DNA of 30,132 nucleotides from CAYRYU01 sp964428355 (GTDB lineage Bacteria; Muiribacteriota; Ozemobacteria; Ozemobacterales; Ozemobacteraceae). Position 1 is the stretch's first letter. Each line of letters opens with the position of its first letter. The notes under the pieces were generated by a model, which was given only the letters and a program-made list of their open reading frames with translations, was not told where the DNA came from and ran no database searches. The stretch is taken from NCBI GenBank assembly GCA_964428355.1, contig CAYRYU010000087.1, positions 1 through 30,132 on the forward strand, read 5' to 3'. The position numbers and the translations under genes are program-made. This document shows positions 23,801 to 30,132 of this stretch, one piece after another.

Positions 23801-26596
23801 GGAAAGTGCTCTCACCCGCTTCAAGCCGGAAAGTCCCATCCAAAGGGAATGGTCGATTCCACCGGAGCTTTCGAAGAGGGGAACGCCAAGATCGGCAAGA
23901 GCTTGTTTTCCCAGCGACAGGGCTGTATTCGGATCGTAGCTGTCTCCAATGAAGGAGAGGCGGTGGGAGAAGAAACTCACCCTCTCCAGAAGGTCCCTGG
24001 CGTGGTTCAATGCGTCCTGGAAAGCTTTTTCCGAATCCGCCGGAAATCCCAGGAAGTGCAGGACCTTCATCCGGCCCATCGAAAGGGCGAACATCCGTTT
24101 CCTGTCGTTCTCCCAGGACTCGGGACCCGCCAGCGCAAGTGCCTTGTCGAAGAAGGAAAGGGCCGGTTCGCATGAAACAGCTCGCAGGGCGCTTTCCCCG
24201 GCAAGAGTCAGGATCACTGAAGCCAGAGAGCGGTCTTCCGGAGTCTTTATGTGTTCGGAACCCCTTTCGAGGTGGGAAGCAATCTCGAGGAGTCTGGAGG
24301 AGCGGTGTTCGGCCGACAAAAGCCGGTACAGCCCTAAACCGATTTGGGCGCGATCCTCCCCGATCTGCCGGTCCGACCCAAGATCGAAGCAAGCCTGCCG
24401 GATGTGATCGTGGGCGAACCGGAAACGCAGTCGGGCGGAATCCCCGCCGGCATTGGCGGGAAAAGGGGTCTGAGCACCCAGAGCCCTTTGGTGGGAGAGG
24501 AATTCGAAGGGGATTTCCCTGCGCAAGCGCTCTTCGAGTTCCCGTGCCGGTTCTCCCAGGATCGATGCCAGCTCGAAACCATCGAACTCGGTACCCAGGC
24601 TGGCGGCAAAGCGCAGGATTCGACGCATGTCCGGATGGAAACGTCCCGCAAGCTCCTTCAGGATATCCGCGACGTTGTCGGTCGCAGACGCCGCCTGGAT
24701 AGCGGAAAGATCCCAAGTCCAGGATTTCGTCTCAGGGGAGAACGCGACCATTCCATCGTTGTGAAGAAGCGTCAGAAACTGGTGGAAGAAGAACGGGTTC
24801 CCCGCGGTTTTCCCGTAGACCGCGGAAGTGAGCCCGGCAAGCTTTTCAGGATCTCCCCGAAGAGTGTCACGGAGGAACTCGCCAACCTCCGGGATTTCGA
24901 GGTTTCCCAGGGAAATCCGGGTGAGAGCTCCGGCCCTCGCCGCCCAGTTTTCGCTGACCTTCAGCCAATGGGCCGTCGTCGTGGGCTCCGGGGAGCGCAC
25001 GGTTCCCAGGATCGACAGCTTCCCTGAAGCTGTTTCCCTCGTGAGCCTGTCGAGCAGGTCCACGGTGGCGGAATCGAGCCATTGGCAATCGTCGAGACAC
25101 AGGGTGATCGGGTGTCCGAGCGAATGGCAGGCGGAAAGCAGGTCCAGGAAGCTCCGAAGGATCCGGTCTCCGGCGTCGATGGGATTCACCTCGGGGAGGG
25201 CCGGCTGGGAACCGAAAATCAACTCGCATTCGGGAGCGAGCTCGAGGAAGAGCCGGGCTCTGGCCCCGAGCGCAGATTTGAGGGCCGCCCTGGCTTCCCC
25301 GAAGGAAGAACCCGTTTTCAGCATGAGCAGCCGCGGGAGCTGGGCGAAAGCTTTGCCCAACGCAAAGAACGCAGTCGTCAGCTGATGCGGATCCCCCTTT
25401 CCCTTGAGGAAAATCCCGGAGGCGTGCTCCAGCGGTTCGAGGGCCTCATTCAGTAGGAAGGTCTTCCCCACGCCGGGGGGACCTTCGATGACCAGGACGG
25501 GAGGCAGTAAACACTTTTCCGACCGGACCACGAAATCACGGATCGATGCAGCTTCGGACGCCCGACCGTATCGTTTCCGGGACGGTTCGAAACGATCGGA
25601 AACATCGAACCTCCGCGGGACAAACCCCGCTCGGGGGCGACTCTTCTCCCTGCCGCCGGGCGTTTCGAGCAACTCGCGAATCTGGCGAAGGTCTTCCGCC
25701 ACTCCGAAAGCGCTCTGATAGCGGTCTTCGGGATCCTTCGCGAGAAGCACCCGGATCAGGTCGAGCAGTCCGGTTGGAAAGCCGCGGGCCACCCTCCGTG
25801 GGAAACGCGGTTCCATGGCCAGATGGCACTGGATCCATTCGGAGGAGCTTTCCGCGCGAAAGGGGAGGATTCCCATAGTCAGCTCGAAAACGGTGACCCC
25901 AAGGGAGTACAGGTCGCTCCGCTTGTCCGGAGAACGGCTCGTCCGGCCTGTCTGCTCGGGAGAGATGTACTGGAAGGTTCCCTCGAGGACTGCGCCATCC
26001 TGGCTTCTCGGGAACATTCGCCCCGTCGTGGGGCTCGTTCCCTCGAGGACTGCGCCATCCTGGCTTCTCGGGAACATTCGCCCCGTCGTGGGACTCGTTC
26101 CCTCGATGCCACCGGAACCGCGGTTTTCACCGGCCTCATTTCCAGTCACCAGGCATCTCGAGATTCCGAAATCGATGATCTGGAGCCGATCAATCTCTTC
26201 ATTGTAAACGAAGTTCGAGGGATTGACGTCCTTGTGGAGAACCTCCTTCGCGTGGACCAGGGTGAGGATCCGGGCCAATCGTTCGAGAAGACCGAGTCTC
26301 TTTGCAGGTTCGGTTTGGAACCGCCCTTCCCTTGCGAGTTCCCGGAGAGTCTGGCCGCCAATGTCCTCGAGGAGCAGACAGGTTCCCTCGGCATCCTCCG
26401 TCAAGCAAACCGCCTTGACTACTTCGGGGCAGTCGAACATCCGGAGAATGGCAAACTCGTGCTTCAACCGTTCCGCCTGGCGGATCCCGCTTCGACCCCC
26501 GCGCGGCCGTTTGAGGATCATCGGGACGCCGTCATCCCCCATCACCCGTTGGACGACAGTCTCGGAACTTTCATACAACGTTTCGACGACCTTCAA
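20876..26596 (-). CDS. Trifunctional Ser/Thr kinase / AAA ATPase / sensor histidine kinase
   Basis: Cytoplasmic signalling protein of 1906 residues with a TTG start (AAGGAGG upstream). Residues 1-~315: Ser/Thr kinase with Lys29, Glu47, HKDVNPSN (catalytic Asp123), DFG 142-144 and SPEQ 212-215. Residues ~340-620: PknK-type AAA ATPase, Walker A GPPGVGKT 372-379 and Walker B-like LCLDD near 500. Residues ~700-1340: helical TPR-like region. ~1380-1565: GAF. ~1570-1690: coiled coil and PAS-like domain. ~1705-1770: HisKA_3 with phospho-acceptor His1716 (ELHDDLCQQ). ~1800-1906: HATPase with N-box QEAVHNAVRHG, VSNDG and GIGLRTMRYRA. The order matches the family annotated as trifunctional kinase/ATP-binding/histidine kinase. 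The oddity is that residues 166-205 of the activation segment are two copies of a 20-residue repeat encoded by the dispersed 60-bp element. The partner response regulator is not in the window. Confidence 0.93.
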   Translation of the reverse strand: MKVVETLYESSETVVQRVMGDDGVPMILKRPRGGRSGIRQAERLKHEFAILRMFDCPEVVKAVCLTEDAEGTCLLLEDIGGQTLRELAREGRFQTEPAKRLGLLERLARILTLVHAKEVLHKDVNPSNFVYNEEIDRLQIIDFGISRCLVTGNEAGENRGSGGIEGTSPTTGRMFPRSQDGAVLEGTSPTTGRMFPRSQDGAVLEGTFQYISPEQTGRTSRSPDKRSDLYSLGVTVFELTMGILPFRAESSSEWIQCHLAMEPRFPRRVARGFPTGLLDLIRVLLAKDPEDRYQSAFGVAEDLRQIRELLETPGGREKSRPRAGFVPRRFDVSDRFEPSRKRYGRASEAASIRDFVVRSEKCLLPPVLVIEGPPGVGKTFLLNEALEPLEHASGIFLKGKGDPHQLTTAFFALGKAFAQLPRLLMLKTGSSFGEARAALKSALGARARLFLELAPECELIFGSQPALPEVNPIDAGDRILRSFLDLLSACHSLGHPITLCLDDCQWLDSATVDLLDRLTRETASGKLSILGTVRSPEPTTTAHWLKVSENWAARAGALTRISLGNLEIPEVGEFLRDTLRGDPEKLAGLTSAVYGKTAGNPFFFHQFLTLLHNDGMVAFSPETKSWTWDLSAIQAASATDNVADILKELAGRFHPDMRRILRFAASLGTEFDGFELASILGEPARELEERLRREIPFEFLSHQRALGAQTPFPANAGGDSARLRFRFAHDHIRQACFDLGSDRQIGEDRAQIGLGLYRLLSAEHRSSRLLEIASHLERGSEHIKTPEDRSLASVILTLAGESALRAVSCEPALSFFDKALALAGPESWENDRKRMFALSMGRMKVLHFLGFPADSEKAFQDALNHARDLLERVSFFSHRLSFIGDSYDPNTALSLGKQALADLGVPLFESSGGIDHSLWMGLSGLKRVRALSDEEILGLPVMTVLEKRLAIDVLHNMFTAAFHTHSSMYPQIVNNIILLTLDFGIAPESAIGFALMAQGVMLASDTDPDESWRMGRISISLAERVGDRRIQARALDVVGPYSAFWKRPNSEVSAILLDGYKWALEGSDFPCSVYCLWHESVLGIRSGRNLQTIRREIEGRLTFFDRVPNFPVTLCFRILRQTVLCLVGETSSPTSLNDDRFDEKEALAVFWDTPIRPMYGGTLQSKCMIHYFFREFDKALDMHRTCMTLEVFFRGYIDQPEREFYGALTKLALLAETPAGENRLRFEQETEASEAQFEKWVRYNPTAFRHKLLLLKAERLRRLKMGPGAPELYLEGIRQAESNGFIHEAALGHELLADFWAESGWPDCSLPHARRAHEMYSSWGAGPKALDVIRRFPNAFEEVKSQEISSSSTVHSRTLAVSGRLVQSIDLAFLLKAFTAIKETAGTGKLESAILRLSLKAAGATRAMLFLPSGDEADDAGPSGGKPGFGEDGSSPPMDDGWILEAEGRIGERRSRTGIREKVPFDPEAWRERAPLSLLRQTLATGRTLVIGDASEEEISRGDPFVRAHSPRSIMFLPLYHRATLAGLMYLEHDQARQAFPKDRQDLLEMLASKMGMALENARLFDRIRESNRRLRSEIAERKAAQRKLVVSERFYRGALQNLSEVIILSDRRGRVRYLSPNARKVFPALRNPSGRYPSLTRLFGQKIPRNGDFEVHLPQFRGKIQKVFLVSNRAVKMKEGKRLLVMREITERREMVRQILSAGEEERERLGRELHDDLCQQISGCVYLAGALKSKVRAKTRLSASDLEPLVCQLHESLEQGRALSKSLCNYSEFQTSHELFTELGDSLEGRFGIACKVKIGKELRLSQETTSHLVRIIQEAVHNAVRHGRAESVAIEFHRTSNGLSLSVSNDGLPFETKPGRQTGIGLRTMRYRALLLGGSLEIENRRRKGVCLTVEIPLRSAED
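25981..26100 (-). repeat. Two tandem 60-bp repeats inside the kinase gene
   Basis: 25981-26040 and 26041-26100 differ at one base. They are read in frame as two 20-residue units (GTSPTTGRMFPRSQDGAVLE) between DFG and SPEQ of the kinase domain. The flanks share GTTCCCTCGA, so the unit boundary joins cleanly to the native GT-FQYISPEQ sequence. The unit is about 92% identical to the intergenic copies at 18242-18361. At 60 bp, each copy preserves the reading frame. Confidence 0.95.
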
Positions 26597-26645
26597 GTAT
26601 CCCCGCCCTCCTTCACCCCGTCGACTTTCTCAACCGGAACGATTC

Positions 26646-26670
26646 TACCAGGAAACATCGATTCCTGGTA
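26646..26670. repeat. 9-bp perfect inverted repeat between kinase and propeller genes
   Basis: TACCAGGAA (26646-26654), a 7-nt loop and TTCCTGGTA (26662-26670) lie in the 102-nt gap upstream of the kinase TTG start and downstream of the propeller stop. There is no T-tract on either strand, so an operator or mRNA hairpin is more likely than an intrinsic terminator. Confidence 0.5.
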
Positions 26671-26698
26671 CTTATTCCGATCAGGGTTTTTCAGGGAC

Positions 26699-28628
26699 TC
26701 AACCGATGCGGCGGCAGGAAAAGAGGGCGCGGCCGGGAACCGAAAGCAGGTCGATCGTGAGCCGATGGGTTTTGCTTTTCCCGATTCCGGCGAGGAACCC
26801 GACCAGATTCGATGACTTCTTGTCTCCGTGAGGCCACGGAATCGAACCCAACTTGGCACCGGAAAAGAGGTTGGATGCCCAAAGGGCCCCCTCGCTCCGC
26901 GACCAGATTGTGGTAAGGATCAGGCGATCGTTGAGGGAGGCACGGACGAAATCCGTCTGGATGGCGTGTCTCGGCATTGCAGGCTTCTTCTGGTAGATGA
27001 CCTGCCTCTCATCCAAATCGAGGATAAAACCGAGCTCCACCGGGAGGAACTCGTCCAGATGGCAGGCGGCGCCGGCATCGGTTTCGGCCACGATCAGAAA
27101 CTTCCCCGAGTCAATCTGTTCCACCCGAGAGACCGATGTCGTATAGATTTCACCGATCGGAAGAAAAGGTTCGGTTGGTTTTCGGGGGTCGAAAACGACG
27201 CAGATGCCACTCAACCGGGAGTTCTGGTCGTATCCGCAGAAAAGCGCCAGCACTCCCGCACTCCCCAGCGAAAATCCGAAATCGATCCATGCGGAGGCAA
27301 ACCTCAGCTTTCCCATGCCATAAGCCACTTTTCGGGGATCCGGGAGAACGATTTCCGAGACCGGGGCCATGGAACCGGGGGAAAAACGGATCAGTTTCCC
27401 GAACCATTTCACCCAGAGCGAACCTTCGAAGAAGAAGCTGGAAATGTCTGAGAGAGGACCTTCGAGCGGAGAACCCCTCAACCCGGACGGAGAACATTCC
27501 TTGAGTTCGAGTGGAGGGTCTTGCAAAGCAAGCTCCCGGCGCAGGAAATCGGGGAGACCGAAAGCTACTTCAAGGGATTCCGGGGTGGAGCTGAGCACTT
27601 CCACCGCAGGCGGAGCCGAGCTCAATTCAACCTGGCGGAGTTCCCTCGGGAGGCCAGGGTGACCCTGGGAAAGTGGCGGAAGATCGGGTGGAGGCGGAGC
27701 GATCGACTCCGCAGGCGCGGTCACGGTTTTCGCTGCGAGCTTTCCGCATTCAAGGTAACGGGGAGCGGGATCATCGCCCACCGCCACGACTTTCCCCCCG
27801 CGGGCGAAGAAGGCGACCTGGTGGATGAACCCACATGATTCGGCCGGGGCCTTTCCACGCGTTTCAGAGGGGATTGCGGAAGCGCTCGTCGTCGTTTCGG
27901 GTGCGCTATCCTGAATCAACTCGACCCGGCGGCCCGATTTCAGGTTCCAGATTTCGACGAGGTTCCCCGCTCTTCCGACGACGCCGTATCTTCCATCGGG
28001 TGTCACCGAGACCGTCCCGATCGTTTCCCCGCTCTGGGAAAGCCTTCGGGAAATCTCCCCGGTACCGAGGTCCAACACCGACAGATTCGACTTTTCGTAT
28101 GCAACCAGAACTGTGCCCGCGTCGGCGAAGGCGAAGTCGGTGACATCGGGAATAGTCTTCGAGAGATCGCGAAGCGGAGACGCATCCTCGAGCCGGAAGA
28201 ACCGGAAACGTTCGTTCCCCCCGATGGCGAAAATGGATTCGCAGGGGGAGACCCTGATCTCTCCGATATCTTGCCATGGCAGCATCCGGAGGGACTTGGG
28301 ATAGCCAAGGGATTTCCAGCAATCGCTTAGGTCCAGGGTCATCAGGTTATCCATGTCCATGGCCATCAGCCTGGAAAAGCCGTGGTACACCACTGAATAC
28401 ATTATCATTTCCCCGGAGAGGGGAATCCTGTGGATGATCCTACCGCCGATCAGATCGAGGAGAAAGATGTATCGGTCCGAGATCGCGAACCCACGCGTCT
28501 TCTCGGGGAAGAAGGAGACCTGGGAGATGAATTTGTCGAATCCCCCGATGGTGAACTTCCGCTCCCCACCGGTTTTCCAGAGTGAGACCGACCGGTCGCT
28601 CGACGCTGTCAGGAACTCCGATTCGTCC
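26699..28628 (-). CDS. WD40-like beta-propeller protein, 5' end lost in assembly gap
   Basis: At least 643 codons; the N-terminus lies in or beyond the 100-N gap, and any start placed across the Ns is meaningless. The visible N-terminal part has WD40-type blades (FLTASSDRSVSLWKTGG, a later VTPDGRYGVVGRAGNLVEIWNLKSGR). A proline-rich linker (APPPPDLPP) follows near the middle, then a second beta-rich region with propeller-like repeats (VVFDPRK, LWASNLFSGAKLGSIPW). No enzymatic motif is seen. It lies on the same strand, 102 nt upstream of the giant kinase, and could share its pathway, for example as a substrate or scaffold. That link is inference from position only. Confidence 0.75.
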
Positions 28629-28728
28629 NNNNNNNNNNNNNNNNNNNNNNNNNNNNNNNNNNNNNNNNNNNNNNNNNNNNNNNNNNNNNNNNNNNNNNNN
28701 NNNNNNNNNNNNNNNNNNNNNNNNNNNN
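28629..28728. other. Assembly gap of 100 N
   Basis: A run of exactly 100 unknown bases, the conventional placeholder for a scaffold gap of unknown size. It interrupts the propeller gene, so the adjacency of the AAA_14 gene to the propeller gene rests on scaffolding. Confidence 0.98.
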
Positions 28729-28801
28729 CCTGTGGCCGACAGCAGGGATGGGTTGCCCTCAGCGGGCGCTTTCCCATTTCGTCACATGGAACCCGGCCGG
28801 G

Positions 28802-29980
28802 TCAGGTGGTGTGCGGAAAGGAGATGAGCCTGGAAACATTTCGCCATGAAGAAACGGTTATCCCATTCCGCGTCTGGGAACTGTCGCCGCCGAAAACCAG
28901 GGCGGGGTCCCCCGCCTTGGATCCCGCGAGGATCGCGAATCGCCGCAAGCCGGTGAAGGAATCCTCCGAAAGTGTTTTTCCCGACTTTACCTCAATTGGG
29001 TGGGCCAAACCGTTCGACTCGAAAACTATGTCAACCTCCTGGCCGACGTGATCACGCCAGAAATGAAAGGAAAGGTCGCTCCCGGAATTCCAGGAAGATT
29101 TCAGGAGTTCCCCTACCACGAGCGTCTCGAAAAGCTCTCCCCTTAGGGGATGAAACGCAATCTGTTTGGTGTCCCGGATTCCCATGAGCCAGGCGGCGAA
29201 ACCCGTATCGAGAAAGTAGACCTTCGGAGTCTTCACAAGCCGTTTTCCATAATTCGAATGGAACGGGGTCATCGTGAAAACCACGTAGCTTGCCTCCAGC
29301 ACCGACAACCAGGCCTTGGCGGTGTTGTGGGTGATCCCGCACTCGGCTCCCAGTGTGGAAAGATTCAACAGCTGGCCCGTTCGGGCAGCGCACATCCGGA
29401 CGAAACGCTGGAATGCCGTCAGATCACGGATTTGAATGACCTGCCGGACATCGCGTTCGACGTAGGTGGACATATAGGAAGAGTACCAGTCGGCGTGGGA
29501 CACGCGACGGACGTGAACGGAAGGATAGAATCCCTTCAAAAGCACATCATCCAGGTTGCGGGGCAACCTGCCGGCTCCCGACAGTTCGTCGATCGAAAGT
29601 GGAAGAAGTCGGAGCAGGCCGGCCCGTCCCGCCAGGGTCTGGGAAATCCGCGAAAGGAGACCGAACTGCTGGGATCCGGTCAGGATGAATAGACCGGATC
29701 TTCCGTCGGTGTCCACGATGGTCTGAACATAGGAAAAAAGGTCGGGACATCTCTGGACCTCGTCAAGAACGGCTCCGTTGGGAAAACGCTCCAGGAATCC
29801 ACGGGGGTCTTCGCGGGCGAACGAAGCTTCGTCGGGGTCCTCCAAGGAGGCATAGGGCTTCTTGGGAAAAGCCCAGCGCGCAAGGGTGGTCTTTCCCGAC
29901 TGCCGCGGGCCCGTGACTACGACGACGGGGAACCCCCTCGCAAGGGCCTTCAGACGCCCCCCGGCCCTCCGTTTTATCAT
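28802..29980 (-). CDS. AAA_14 / DUF4143 ATP-binding protein
   Basis: Protein of 392 residues from ATG 29980; a TTG two codons upstream is less likely. Walker A is GPRQSGKT (residues 24-31) and Walker B is AVLDEVQR (D73, E74). ILTGSQQFGLL is the sensor-1-like Ser/Gln strand typical of this family. The C-terminal domain carries EVDIVFESNG and PIEVKSGK, the DUF4143 PD-(D/E)xK-like core. The family is abundant and often mobile or phase-variable between strains; its cellular role is poorly known. No Shine-Dalgarno is visible, and the promoter predicts a leaderless transcript. Two tandem palindromes overlap the -35. Confidence 0.92.
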   Translation of the reverse strand: MIKRRAGGRLKALARGFPVVVVTGPRQSGKTTLARWAFPKKPYASLEDPDEASFAREDPRGFLERFPNGAVLDEVQRCPDLFSYVQTIVDTDGRSGLFILTGSQQFGLLSRISQTLAGRAGLLRLLPLSIDELSGAGRLPRNLDDVLLKGFYPSVHVRRVSHADWYSSYMSTYVERDVRQVIQIRDLTAFQRFVRMCAARTGQLLNLSTLGAECGITHNTAKAWLSVLEASYVVFTMTPFHSNYGKRLVKTPKVYFLDTGFAAWLMGIRDTKQIAFHPLRGELFETLVVGELLKSSWNSGSDLSFHFWRDHVGQEVDIVFESNGLAHPIEVKSGKTLSEDSFTGLRRFAILAGSKAGDPALVFGGDSSQTRNGITVSSWRNVSRLISFPHTT

Positions 29981-29986
29981 AAGCAA

Positions 29987-30015
29987 ATGGTATCGGGTTA
30001 TTTACAAATTGTCAA
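29987..30015 (-). promoter_or_regulatory. Promoter of the AAA_14/DUF4143 gene, predicted leaderless
   Basis: The minus strand shows TTGACA (30010-30015), a 17-nt spacer and TACCAT (29987-29992). The ATG at 29980 begins 6 nt after the -10, so the mRNA should start at or near the start codon. Confidence 0.6.
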
Positions 30016-30036
30016 ATCATTTACCAATTCGTAAAT
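30000..30036. promoter_or_regulatory. Two tandem 18-bp palindromic operator-like sites
   Basis: ATTTACAAATTGTCAAAT (30000-30017) and ATTTACCAATTCGTAAAT (30019-30036) are two imperfect dyads 19 bp apart in an AT-rich island within GC-rich DNA. The first covers the -35 of the AAA_14 gene, as expected for a repressor operator. The regulator is not identified. Confidence 0.5.
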
Positions 30037-30132
30037 GCACCGGGTCAAGGGATCCCAGCGGGCGAATGCTGCTAGAAGGCGTGGCTCACGAAACAAACCG
30101 CTGCGACCTGCCGCAGGGATGGGCGGCACCAA

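Noticed and set aside
28629..28777. Propeller gene start at 28777 through the Ns
   Set aside because: The frame across unknown bases is arbitrary; the few residues encoded right of the gap do not look like part of the protein.

Overview
This is a GC-rich bacterial scaffold fragment with one 100-N assembly gap (28629-28728). Gene content is that of a free-living Gram-negative-type bacterium with heavy signal-transduction investment: very large sensor cyclases, a 1906-residue Ser/Thr kinase/ATPase/histidine kinase, a beta-propeller protein and a periplasmic-binding-protein ABC transporter. I cannot name the phylum from sequence alone. A deeply branching lineage such as Riflebacteria/Ozemobacteria or a deltaproteobacterium-like group is a guess only.

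Layout. 1-1671 (+): 3' part of a secreted-type HExxH zinc metallopeptidase. 1616-6699 (-): a complete retron operon, read from the right as an all-alpha (ARM/HEAT-like) protein, a winged-helix/SWIM protein, a retron msr-msd non-coding RNA (3029-3193) that I could fold by eye, and the reverse transcriptase. 6761-12906 (-): two overlapping genes for four-TM, HAMP-linked class III nucleotide cyclases whose active sites are degenerate in complementary ways, as in the C1/C2 halves of mammalian adenylyl cyclase. 13082-13519 (+): small secreted PA-IL-lectin-like protein. 13578-18233 (+): canonical livKHMGF branched-chain amino-acid/amide ABC transporter operon. 18242-18361: two tandem 60-bp repeats. 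18481-20511 (+): divergent methionyl-tRNA synthetase with a promoter that predicts a leaderless mRNA. 20598-20812: intergenic repeat element full of dyads and 10-bp-phased ACGGAT motifs. 20876-26596 (-): trifunctional kinase/ATPase/histidine kinase, whose kinase activation segment carries two in-frame copies of the same 60-bp repeat. 26699-28628 (-): WD40-like beta-propeller protein cut by the gap. 28802-29980 (-): AAA_14/DUF4143 ATPase under a promoter overlapped by two tandem 18-bp palindromes.

The strongest systems-level signals are (i) the retron with its readable ncRNA and two-protein effector module, (ii) the predicted obligate heterodimeric membrane cyclase pair, and (iii) a dispersed 60-bp repeat family that is tolerated as coding sequence inside a kinase activation loop. 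No tRNA, rRNA, CRISPR array, transposase or convincing intrinsic terminator (GC stem plus T-tract) was seen.
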